A DNA stretch of 64,000 nt, taken from positions 9,825,135 through 9,889,134 of the forward strand of contig NC_135255.1 in assembly GCF_964204865.1 (NCBI RefSeq). Reading direction: 5' to 3'. This stretch comes from Styela clava (Eukaryota; Chordata; Ascidiacea; Stolidobranchia; Styelidae). Numbering within the stretch: the stretch's first letter is position 1; each line of letters opens with the position of its first letter. The notes beneath the pieces are model-generated. The model saw only the letters and a list, made by a program, of their open reading frames with translations. It did no database searches and was not told the DNA's origin. Shown one piece after another: positions 1-11,100 of the stretch. The translations under genes and the position numbers were made by a program.

Positions 1-392
1 TAATGAATAAAATGTTAAAAACGGCTTTTTTTTTATTTTTGTAAAAAAATTTTGATCTCAATTATCACTATTAAACATCTGAAATACCGAATTTAATGAG
101 TTTAGAATTGTAATTTTATTGAAATTAGCTATTTCAGGACTGAATAGGTTAACATAAAATTTACGATACTAGATTTTTATTAAGCACTCTTGATTCTGAT
201 TATTGTTGCTATATTTTGTAGGTGGAAAAAATAAACGAAATAAATTCTTATCATTTTAAACAACGTTGATTATATATGTATGCATTTTAGCACGTTTCGC
301 AGACAGCAGCAAATAAGCGCTATAAAAAAATTACGAATTTTTTCTCAAACTTATCTACCGATTACACTAAACACACATTATATATATTCCAG
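1..392. other. Intron 1 of ADH-A (presumed), no exon seen
   Basis: AT-rich sequence left of the first recognisable ADH-A exon. ADH-B and ADH-C have a 96-bp first exon encoding the first 32 residues. I find no counterpart here, so ADH-A exon 1 is most likely beyond the left edge and this stretch is its first intron. A pyrimidine-poor but usable acceptor AG sits at 391-392. Confidence 0.6.
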
Positions 393-3300
393 ACTGCTTT
401 CTGTGGTATTTGTCACTCCGATCTCCACTTTGTTGACGATGAATGGATAATAGGAAATCATGACAAAATAACTTGCGAAGAAATGAATCCTCGGCTTCAA
501 TATCCTCTCGTACTGGGACACGAAATATCGGGCATTGTTCACGCAATTGACGGGGACGAAAAGGGTAAAGTGATGAACTGTTTGGAGTTGGATGAATCCT
601 TTTTTCCTAAAACTGTTTCGAATTTTTTCATGCGTTTACACATTTATATTCATGGTTAAATAAGCCAAAGAAAGAGAATATAGAGCCAGAGAATATAATC
701 TCCATACGTATAAGATAAATTTTTTAAGATGATTAAATATAGATTCCTATCACCACGAGTCCTGCACAGACCTACCACGATGTAAACCGAAAAGAACTCT
801 TGATATTACCATATATTTTTTAGACGACCTCAAAGTGGGAGATAGAGTAATTGTTTATCCTTGGCTTGCATGTAATAATTGTGACTTCTGTGCTACTGAT
901 TTTCCAAACTTTTGCTACGGCCCATCCTACAGTATTGGTTGCTCTGGATCAAACGGCGGGTAAGAAAATTTGCATATTGAACAAATAAGTGAAAAACACT
1001 TTGTAGTCGAGATTCTCTTATATAATAACGGCTGAAGATGATGTTCTATAAGAAAAAATGCTTAGTTATATGATGTCTGGAATGTTGATATTAGTTAATC
1101 TTTGTTCAGCAAAAGCGGTTAAGATTTAGAGATATACTTGAGTAGGCAAATCTCTCAGTGTTTAACTGACGCGTGTATTCACGAATTTCAACTCGTGTCA
1201 CCATTTGCTTCAGAAGTATATTAGTTGATGTGTTGTTCATTTATCAATATGAACTGATATTTAATTTTTTTTTAATTCCAAGTTATGCGCAGTATGTCAC
1301 AGTACCAAAGAAGAGTTTCGTATTAAAGATACCCGATACAATACCGTTAGATATTGCCTGCATGTTGCCTTGTTCTACGTTAACCGGATATAATGCTGTA
1401 ACTAAAGTAAAACCCACTATCGAGAAGTTTATCAAACTTCAAGGTAAGATACTATAAGTGAAAAGTGGTTGCAAATATATTTTATTAAAGATACTGAGAC
1501 TTGTATTCAATTCAATATTTGTGCTTCAAACTATACGATCACAATTATCCAATTCAAAATGGGTGTGATATACATTCTGGCCTTTAATATGATGTATACT
1601 AATATATAAATTAATATTAAATGAAAATATACACTACAGTTCCATACCCGATTACTAGCTATCAATTGCGCTTATGACATTTACATACCGAGGTGAAAAG
1701 TACCAGTTTTAGATCAATTAGTACTACGAGTATGCAATCTTTCACAGCCTTCTAGCGACAAATACAATCTTTAACCACTGACAATTTAAAGAAAATGGTC
1801 TAATAATTAAAGAGAATGCGATTTTTTCCTAACAACAATAACATTAAAACGATCCATATGTACACTCCGTGTTCTATAAATGCTTTATAAATATGTAAGG
1901 ATAACAGCAATTGCGATCCACGAAAAGAGAGCGTACCATTTAAATCGAACCGCAGTACCATGACCCAATAAGATCGTAAATAGGAACTATGAAACTTATA
2001 ACGGGTCGTTGTCAAAATCACAATACAACAAAAATTTGAAGATTCCAAGTGAAGTCGTTAAAATCATAATTTTTATCATTTTCGTGTTGCACTTTTTAGG
2101 AGAGGCTACGTTGCTCATCATTGGCACTGGGGGATTAGGATTATGGTGCCTGCAAACAGCCAGGGCGTCTCTACCGAAAGGCACTCGCATCATATGTGCG
2201 GATATAAATGTAAGTCACAATGAAACGTGATTTTTACGTGGTCTGTCCGTGAACCTCGAAGAGAATATCTCACAAATACTGCTTTAATTGACAGCTATAG
2301 GCATCACAAATTATGAAAAAAACTGTATTATCTCGAAATATGAATTAGATATCCAGTCGGTACCCATAGAAATTATCTATACAAATCTATGCATCAAAAA
2401 AGATTTAGTCTGGCAGAACCTCGTTTCAGGACATAACGTGTTTTTATTGTTTAGCAATATTCTTGATGACATAAATATTGATATCCAGGTGGGTGTGGAG
2501 CTCATAATGTTGAGCCATTTTTTTTTAAATAAATTTTCATTTGCACACATGAGCGAAAATTCAACCCTCCAAAAATCTGCATTCTCAAATATTATTCAAT
2601 ATTTTTCTGTTTATATAAACAAATATGTCATAACTACGTAAGTATTTTTTAGAGAAAAACTACTTTAAATTTTTCAACGATGTTCAGAAATTTTGTTCTG
2701 ATATCACAAATGGTAGAATATTTCACTCATAAGATGAATTGGGGAATATTTTATTCGGTGAAATAGATCGGAAGATTCGACCGTTACATGTTTAGGAGCG
2801 GTTTTGAAATATGCAATTTCATCCCCTTTTACATCGACCAACACAGGTTATGTTATTTAAACTCGATGGTTCAAACGTGGTGGTTTATACGTGGTAACGT
2901 GCATAGTTTCGGTGCTCAAGCACCAAGTCTCACTCGTATAAAAACCTATAGATAGGATATCTACCGGGCTTCTGTTTATGATTGACAATCATTCCATTTC
3001 ACGCTGTAAAAAAAAACAATCAAGATTGCAAACTCCACACCCACGGGGAAACGACTGGTAATAACCCCAGGATGAATAATCACGAAGGAAAAAAAATAAT
3101 GTCTGAAAACAAAGTTGAGCCCCAAAACGACTCTTGGCTGTCAGGCTATACAACTGTAGATTCCGCAAAGTGAAAGTTATTTTTGAATACTTCGTGTTTA
3201 GTTATAATTAGTCAACGCTCATTCTGTAAAATGATTTAGGACAAAATCTATATGTTACAAACAACCGATTCACTGTCATATGTTAAACAAAATTCTTGTT

Positions 3301-4435
3301 TGATCATATCTAGCAATCAAAGCTGGACAATGCCATCGCGCATGGTGCTGATGATTGTGTGCTGTGGGATAGATCCCTTAGCAAAGACGATATTATTAAA
3401 TTAACAAAAGAAAAAGGAAACAATGGATCGATTCATGGTGTAATTGATTTTGTCAACTCAAGCACCACGGCTTCACAAGCTATGGAATGTCTTTGCAAGG
3501 TAAAACACATTACAAACCTTTATTGGGGTCGTATTAAATTAATTTAAAGCCTCACATCCTGTCGCCGAAACGGGCAGCTGATCGACTTCTGTCGTCATAA
3601 ACCAAACCTCCGCGTTTCCTTATTCGTGAACCCGGCCATTGCGCTGATTTTAATTACAAGCTTTATTGGGGTCGTATTAAATTAATTTAAAGCCTCACAT
3701 CCTGTCGCCGAAACGGGCAGCTGATCGACTTCTGTCGTCATAAACCAAGCCTCCGCGTTTTCTTATTCGTGAAACCGGCCATTGGGCTGATCTTAATTAC
3801 AAGCTAAAGATTTGTCCTCATATTATAAACTAACCAATTCAAGCTGTTTTGGTTCATCTTGTTATCAGGGAGGTGCCATCGCGTTGGTCGGATTATTTGG
3901 AGGAACAGTGGAATTATCATTGCCGTTGTTTGCATTTTCGCTTCATGAAATATACGGAATAGCTATCGGATCTATTAATCAACTGAGAGAATTGATTGAT
4001 TTGGTAGCAAATACAAAGGTATATAGGGAATTTTGTAAAATAATGTAGCTATAAACTTGATCTGGTTCATAAGGTAATTATAAAAAATATTGCGGTAAAA
4101 AAGGACTGACACGTGTTCATGTATATTGTAGAACAATGGATACATTTTTAGAATATTTCAAGATATACCACTTGTCATGGGGCAAACAGTAGAAGTAAGC
4201 ATAGAATTCATGCCTGTAATAAATACGAGTTACGATAGATATAATACTATTGTACAAGATTAAAGTATATATGTATATATTTATCTAAACAGATACGTTG
4301 AATTTAATGTAAAATATTTATCAATCGCAGCTCATTCCACCAGACATTACGCATGTTTCGCTTGAAGAAGCCCCGATTAGTTTAATGAAATTGAAGAAAG
4401 GACAAATCGCAGGAAGATCTCTAATAAAATTTTAA
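393..4435 (+). CDS. Zinc-dependent medium-chain alcohol dehydrogenase A (exons 2-8, 5' partial)
   Basis: Likely oxidises an alcohol or reduces an aldehyde with NAD(H) in the cytosol; the substrate cannot be told. Exons: 393-564, 824-959, 1283-1443, 2100-2209, 3314-3499, 3869-4018, 4331-4435 (TAA). All junctions are GT-AG and the phases match those of the two downstream paralogues. Visible family marks are CGICHSD (catalytic zinc Cys plus Ser/Asp), GHE, a structural-zinc lobe with Cys spacing C-x2-C-x2-C-x7-C, LPC (third catalytic-zinc ligand), the Rossmann motif GTGGLG, and an Asp at the end of the second Rossmann strand that favours NAD. Exon 1 is missing at the window edge. The protein is clearly divergent from ADH-B/C, with a longer loop after CGICHSD (GNHDKITCEE), so it is an older duplicate. 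All catalytic ligands remain, so I see no sign of decay. Family assignment is firm; substrate is unknown. Confidence 0.92.
3518..3803. repeat. Two-copy tandem repeat, 143-bp period, ADH-A intron 6
   Basis: A 143-bp segment beginning CTTTATTGGGGTCG occurs at 3518-3660 and again at 3661-3803, differing at only a few bases. It lies wholly inside the intron between exons 6 and 7 and does not touch the splice sites. No coding content was seen. Confidence 0.9.
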
Positions 4436-5153
4436 ACGAAGTGGATATTATTGAATAAGCAATTTGGGAAATGCGAACTGTAGCTATATAGTATAACTGA
4501 ATGATAATTATTTTTTCTTGGTGGCCTACACCAGAATGCACTTGCTTAGTGACCAAAGTGAACCGCTGGTGGTCACATATATCTAAATGATTATGAGACA
4601 CACTTTGTACCTGATATCTTGTTATTATATAAAATCACCTTCGAGTTAAACAATCAGAATAAAATTTTGATTTGATTACATCCTCATTTTGCGAAAATTG
4701 TAAATGGGGCCGCTGCTATGCTTACACTCAGTTAACAAGGAACGCAAGCTTTAGGAAGCAACGTATAGTTATTTGTGGAACATCTTATGTCGAATATTAC
4801 TGTAGATGAATTGAAACAGATTCATAACGTCATACAATATTCCCGCCCATGCTGATTTCGAGATTTTTTGCTAGGGGTGCAATTGCTATCGTATACAATA
4901 TATGGTGAACAGGAGATTCTGATTAAAAACTATATGTTCTTCATGACACTTCAAAGATTTGATGTGGCTGAATGATATGGGGTGATAAAAGATCCAAAGT
5001 GAGATTGAGTCTAAATGTAATTTTTCAAAGCCGGGAATTTCGGTCCTTTCAAAATTAGAAACCACATATGATAAACTCAGAAACATGTTCGTTTTCACTA
5101 ATGTTTGATCACGCTCGCATGATGACTGTAAAATGATATTGCTGACTGTAGAG
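4436..5153. other. ADH-A 3' flank with an older ADH upstream-region duplicate
   Basis: The 3' UTR follows the TAA, with a polyadenylation hexamer AATAAA at 4659-4664. From about 4975 the sequence resembles 6835-7130 (a shared stretch around GATAAAAGATCC and AACATGTTCGTTTTCACTAATG). This marks the left part of an old duplicate of the ADH-B upstream region. No gene was seen. Confidence 0.6.
4659..4664 (+). promoter_or_regulatory. Polyadenylation signal AATAAA, ADH-A
   Basis: Canonical hexamer about 225 bases after the ADH-A stop codon; the first good candidate downstream of the gene. Confidence 0.5.
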
Positions 5154-5954
5154 CAGTGGTTCTCAACCGGGGCCGGTGCCCCCCTAAGGGGGCCACGAAG
5201 CAGTTCAAGGGGGGCCACGACACAAGGCTAATAATTGATCATAAAACGACTTCGTTTGCATGCTTTCCTTTTAAAATAATTCCCTGTTCAGGCGTTCACC
5301 CAACTTAGATTGCCAGAATAGATTGATTATTTGCTATCACATGGTGTATTCACTTTCTTGTGCGTGAATCGTTTGATCATAATGGAATTTGGAATCTACA
5401 AATCAAAATAGTTTGCCAGTAGGCCTTATACCTGCAAACGAACAGTTTCACTCGATTGGGAGATAACTTTGCTATCGTATTATAGACGCAAAAATCCATT
5501 TATAAATTTCTAAAGCCCAAAATACGAAAATGTGAACGACAGATACTTTACCGAAGTAAATAGAGATGACAGAGAATGTGATCAATGTCTTTATGCGTTA
5601 TGCGTTCATCTAAACTCCAAAACCACCATGACTAAAATCATTCTCAGGTGAACGACATTGACATCAGTTTCTTTTCTGCCAAGCGGGTTAGATTTGACAA
5701 GAAAGCAAAATTGGCCAAGTTTGGGATTCTGTCGAAGGAAAAGCCGAGCAGTCCCAATCGCAAGATTCCCTTGAATTGTATACTAAAAAGCTTATACTAT
5801 TTTGTCTGTGGTTTGCTTTTGCATTCCATAATAGGTCGTAAAAACATTATACAATTCTATACATTTATTTTTTTCGGAATGGCGAACAGGGGGGCCACGA
5901 GTGCAAAAAGACGCCGGAAGGGAGCCACGAGCCATAAAAGGTTGGCAACCACTG
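5154..5954. mobile_element. Non-autonomous hAT element (801 bp)
   Basis: Terminal inverted repeats CAGTGGTTCTCAACC and GGTTGGCAACCACTG (rightmost 15 bases) are flanked by near-perfect 8-bp target duplications CTGTAGAG (5146-5153) and TTGTAGAG (5955-5962). Terminal motif and 8-bp duplication are hallmarks of the hAT superfamily. No transposase is encoded. A paralogous, element-free version of the flanks exists near 7110-7190, supporting insertion. The left boundary of the 8.6 kb tandem duplication (5572) falls inside this element. Confidence 0.85.
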
Positions 5955-6486
5955 TTGTAGAGTATGATGAACACATCCGGAGAATAAATTTTGCTTCCAT
6001 AAATGTTTTAAATACACTAATGAAAAATAGTAGGTGAAAGATCTGGCGCAATTCTGACATAAATAGTATAAAAAATGTCACGGACTTCTTCATTTCATTC
6101 TTGCTGTGATCAACGACGCTGTGATCAACGACGCGGGTCTCGTCAGATATTTCTAAGTAGAATTCCTGGGCAATGGGATTTCAAACAGCTGTAGAACGCA
6201 GCGACATGGTCATTTGTAGCTGATTAGCTATATAGCGTGCTTTTGACTTATTAGCATGCCCTTATAGGAAAACTAAGTATAAAGCAGGCTCTGTATTCAG
6301 AATTTTTTTTTGCCATGAAAGTATGAAAGTTTTGGGCTCACATTTTTTCATTCATATCTTAAGTTTCACAACTAAAGAAATGACTTCGCTTACAATTACG
6401 GTACAAGATAACTTAACTTGAATTTATGTAATATTTTCAACCTGTTTTATAAGTTGAGTAATCAGACACGAAACTCAGAATCCATC

Positions 6487-6581
6487 ATGAAACAAATGGG
6501 AATTCCTTTTTCGGAAGAACCATTGGCACTAAAATACATTATATGGTTCCAAAACCACCGAAAGGCGGAATTACAGTTAAG
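6487..6581 (+). pseudogene. Decayed ADH exon 1 (1-bp deletion)
   Basis: Similar to ADH-B exon 1 from the ATG context (ATCCATCATGAAAC) to the donor (TTAAG then GTAAAG), but 95 bp instead of 96. One base is missing around ATACATTATATGG compared with the functional copy, which throws the frame before the splice site. It cannot supply an in-frame start to exon 2. It is best read as the first exon of a lost ADH copy or an abandoned alternative first exon. Confidence 0.8.
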
Positions 6582-6694
6582 GTAAAGAACAACTAAGTCA
6601 ATTAGCTTATTAGTAATAACTACAAGTCTGTGACGTAATTGCGTTATATTCTGGTACGTTTAGGAATTTATATCAAAATATTTATCTATCTTGA

Positions 6695-6724
6695 CGCCCG
6701 TGGGCCGTAGTTTGGTGACCCCTG
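6695..6724. mobile_element. hAT terminal fragment
   Basis: The string ending GTTTGGTGACCCCTG is typical of the 3' terminus of a hAT element, with a GGCC-rich subterminal part. No partner terminus is seen nearby, so this is a truncated relic. It has an identical counterpart at 15261-15290. Confidence 0.45.
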
Positions 6725-7465
6725 CTTTAGAGCTTGCTTTTAGATGAATTTTCCCATTTCCGCTTCGAGTCGATTCGTAAATCCAAAAGTGGCATCCCTA
6801 TTCATGACACTTTTGACAAGATTTAGTTTGATTGAACTATATGGGTGATAAAAGATCCGAAGTGAGATTGCAATCAGATCAAACATTTAATGCTAGTACT
6901 TGAATTATGCGTACGAAATAGAAGTTGAGGGCACGTCTGTGAGGTCGAAATTCGGCGTTACTGGCTATAGACTGAGTGATATTTCAGAACTTTCGACTTC
7001 GGAGTCTAAATGTAATTTTTTTACGCCGAGAATTTCGGTACTTCTGAACCAGAGACCACATATGAACTAAGAAACATGTTCGTTTTCACTAATGTTTAAC
7101 CACACTCGCATAGTGATATTGCTGGTGGGCAATTTAATAGTGTAGTGTATGATGAACACAGACGGAGAATAACGGGTTTTTGCTTTCATAAATGTTGAGC
7201 AAACACAGTAAACAAATATTACGTGAAAGGTATGGCCCAATTCATACAAAAAAAAAATAGTATAAAAAGTGTAAAGGATTTCTTAATTGCAGCCACATTT
7301 TCAACGATGCGTTGCGTTGTGATCAATGACGCGAGTCTTGCGAGATATTACTAGGTAGAATTGCTGTGCTAAGGAATTTCCAACAGATGTAAAACGCAGC
7401 GACATGGTTATTTGTAGCTGATTAGCTATAGGGCATGCTTTTTACTTATTAGCATGCCAGTATAG

Positions 7466-7961
7466 CAGGGATGTGCAACCTTTTTCACTGGCGGGCCAAA
7501 TTCAAGTAACTGAGTGAAGCCGCGAGCCGCACTGTTATTTAATATAGACTTTCTAGTAGTTACAGGCACAAAATTGTTTATTTTTGCTAGTCACCGTACG
7601 GCATTATTAGGGCTCCTATAGAAATAGTGAGTTAAACGCATAAACTTCTGAAGGGACTGCTATTTAAATTTATCGCCGCACCGTCTTTAATTCAATTCAG
7701 TGGAAAACACGTTTTTGTAATAAATATTGTATTTTTTGCAACAGAATTTTGCTAGCTAGTTTTGCTAATATGACAATGGCACTCAGGTTCTGGTATAGGC
7801 TTTGTGGCACAGAAGGATCAGAAGTGCTCGCACGTACCAGATTACATAAACTAAATACTCGGTTCGCGGACACACCATTCAAAATTGTTATTTTTCCGCG
7901 GGCCCCACAAATTTTTCCTGCGGGCCGCATTTGGCCCGCGGCCGCAGTTTGCACACCCCTG
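7466..7961. mobile_element. Non-autonomous hAT element (496 bp), unit 1
   Basis: Termini CAGGGATGTGCAA and TTGCACACCCCTG are inverted repeats with one mismatch. The 8-bp target duplication is CCTTATAG on the right (7962-7969) and CAGTATAG on the left (7458-7465, two mutations). Unit 2 keeps both flanks as CCTTATAG. The older duplicate has the empty site, GCCCTTATAGG at about 6259-6269. There is no long ORF. It inserted in the ADH-B upstream region about 240 bases before the start codon. Confidence 0.92.
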
Positions 7962-8197
7962 CCTTATAGGAAAACTAGATATAAAGCAGGCTCTGTATGC
8001 AGAAATTTATTTCACATATAGGTGTGAAAGTTTTGGGCTTACATTCATATCTTAAGTTTTAGAACTTAAGAAGTGAGCTCGCTTACATTCACGGTACAAA
8101 ATAAAATAATCTAAATTAATGTAATATTCTCAATAGTGAGTAGAAACTTTTTATTCATAAGTTGAGTAATCGGACACAAAACTTAGACGAATCCATC

Positions 8198-11100
8198 ATG
8201 AAACGAATGGAAATTCCTTGTTCGAAAGAACCAATGATATTAAAAGACATTGATACGATTCCAGAACCACCGAAAGGTGGAGTTACAATTAAGGTAAAGA
8301 ACAGTTTGGTCGATTAGTTTGTTAGCAATAACTGCAAGTATGTGATTATATACGTATATGTATTTATGTCGGAATATTTATATATATCTTGATGCCAGGG
8401 TTCAATATCCCCTTTGTTGTTAAGTATCACTGTTTTGTAAAATTATATTTCATTATAAATTATCTATGTTTTGCTAACATGGAATCCATAAGTCTATGTA
8501 CGAAAAAAGAGAATAATTTGTTATCAATTTTGGCCCGATGTTTTTAGGTTTTTATTTTGCACTGTCGCGAAATAGTATACTATAGTTGTCTGTTAATATA
8601 TACAATCAATCCCAAAAGAATTCCAGTCAGAGTTATACATCAACAACCTAAAACAAATCTCAAGTATATCGACGATTTGAATTCCATATTGTGAAATGAT
8701 TTGACATTCTTGTGAAACACACTTTTGTATTAATCCAGGCAGCTTTTTGTGGAATATGTCACTCAGATGTTCACATGTTCGATGATGAATTTGATATTGG
8801 TGGAGGGATATTTCTGAAGACACAGGATATCAATCCAAATGTAGAATATCCAATCGTGCTGGGGCATGAAATATCTGGGACCGTTCATGCTATTGGAGAA
8901 GAAGCCGGTGAACGCGTAAATTTTTATAAAATACAGTATTTCAAATGATGATAGTAGAAGTAGACAATAAAATATGACACAAATGCAATTGTTGATGAGT
9001 GCAAATGTATATACCGTAGTTCTTGAACCGAATCAAAAATGGTTTAGCGCCGTTTTAAATGAACACCAAAATAAAGTAGCGACAAGGCTATCATTCAGAC
9101 CATACAATCATATTCAGGAGATGATTTTAATAAATTTGTATTTAGATAATACGGACTTGAAAGTTGGTGACAGAGTTATTGTCTATCCATGGCTTGGCTG
9201 TAGTGACTGCGGATTATGCGATGGAGAACAAGCAAATTTTTGTTGTGGACAATCAAATTATATTGGATGCTCTGGACCTAATGGCGGGTAAATATCTTAT
9301 GTTGAGCTTCACTCACTCACTATATATCAAATTTGGGTGGTATATTTCGTTTTATTCTTTCCTATTTTTACACTTTATATGTTTTTTACAAAATAAAAAT
9401 AATTCAATTGTATGCATTTCTTGCTCTAGATATTCTGAGTACATGAAAGTTACCAACCCAAAATACGTGCTAAAATTGCCTGACAATATACCATTGGATA
9501 TCGCAGCAATGCTGCCATGTTCAGCACTAACCGGATATAACGCTGTATCAAAAGTGAAACCAACAATAGAAAGATTCATCAACGCCAAAGGTATATCATT
9601 GTATTTCAGTCTTTTAGTTTGTAGAAGGCCTATAATTTTAACCCGTACTTCTCGGTTCGGTACAGTTCAAAATAAATATTACATACAAAGGTTGAATGAT
9701 TTAGGTTTACTCCCGTGAAAATATTTCTATGGATGGCTATAGCAGTCAGGCGTCAAAAATGTAAACGATCTTGTTTACTAACATTGAATTTACAAAATTC
9801 AACAACGCTATCTTTGATATGCGCTATCAACAATTTTGTCTTATCGAAAAAATTCTTGAATAAGAGTGATCTTACATGGGGAAAGTAAATATTTGTTTTA
9901 GAATGTAAAATATCCGGTTCAGCGAACGGCATTGCAATGAATTACAAACGGATTTGTTTCAATCGCATCGAAGTAATTTGAGTGTCGCAGAATATAAAAC
10001 CCACGATCTTTGCGTGTCATAGTCTGAACAAGCTCCATTTGGTAGCTAACTGATCTATGCCTCTTGGAGTGTTTCAGTCGTTCTTTTACCTCTATTATAT
10101 AATTCAAACCAATGTTATATATGAAACATACCTAATGCAATACAGTAATCCGAATGACGCATATAATAAAATTTCCTAGCTTCGCTGTTTCATTATGCTT
10201 TGATACTTTGACATATTATCAGTCGTGAAATTGCGGTACCTGTTAAGGTGTTACTAATTTATTGTCAGCTCCTGTGCAGTGATACGAGACTATAAAATTA
10301 TCGTGTTGGCACCGAGCGGTGATAAAAAACTTACATAGCAAATAATGAACAATTGAATTTAAAACGAAATGGGAGCAATCATCTGATTTTCTATATAAAG
10401 TTCGAGGTTTTTACCACTACAAAGGCGTACCGACAATTGAAAGAATGTTTTATTAAAATCAAACAAACAGACAGACGATTTACCAATGATACATCAAATA
10501 TAAAATACCGCATACATACAATACTACTAATGTATAATGTACCAGTTACATTTATTAAACAAGTTTGAGCAAATCGATTCGCTGGACCTCATCTGTAAGG
10601 CAGAATCACAAGCTGCCATTGGCAGGCCGGCATTTTTATAACTATGTATCCTTGAAGGTGACCGTACATTTGAACCCATGTGTATATCCCGGGGTTCAAT
10701 CAATATGCGTGTGCTAAAACCCATGGGTTAGTATGAGTTCAAATATCTGCAAAACAAAAAATTTCCATAGGTGCAATAGTCGGTTCAAATGTACAGGAAC
10801 CATCCTTGAAAACTAGATGATAGTAAATAAATTACGTTCCCATAACAAATCATTGAAGTACACATGTCCACGACCATGTAATGACCATTTATGGACGTTA
10901 CCCTTCTCCAAAACAAAAAGTAGCAAGAGTATTGGTGTCGGCTGGTAGTGATTATTAATATCATGTTCTCACAAGTTAATATAATTCTATAACATTGATA
11001 TACCAGAAACAATTTGAAGCATCTGCTAGACTTTGGACATTAATCATGATTTTGTACTTTATGAAGGTAAAGCTACTTTGCTAGTTATTGGAGCAGGAGG

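Larger units (their letters stand above)
5955..8330 (+). repeat. Older duplication of the ADH upstream region and exon 1
   Basis: Two diverged copies of an ADH promoter/exon 1 segment lie in series: copy a about 4975-6600 (interrupted by the hAT at 5154-5954) and copy b about 6835-8330 (interrupted by the hAT at 7466-7961). Shared landmarks include AACGCAGCGACATGG, TAGCTGATTAGCTATA, AAAGCAGGCTCTGTAT and GTTGAGTAATC just before the exon. Copy a ends in the decayed exon 6487-6581, copy b in the functional exon 8198-8293. Confidence 0.8.

Noticed and set aside
2288-2641. 117-codon open frame between ADH-A exons 5 and 6
   Set aside because: Lies wholly in an intron, has AT-driven composition (Ile, Asn, Phe, Lys rich), and no counterpart in the introns of ADH-B/C.
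5648-6037. 129-codon open frame, repeated at 14229-14618
   Set aside because: It runs through the right terminus of a hAT element and on into flanking non-coding sequence. Its duplication is explained by the segmental duplication, and no family resemblance was seen.
7749-8021. 90-codon open frame and an antisense 85-codon frame
   Set aside because: Both are inside or overlap the 496-bp hAT element; the GC-rich terminal region simply lacks stops.
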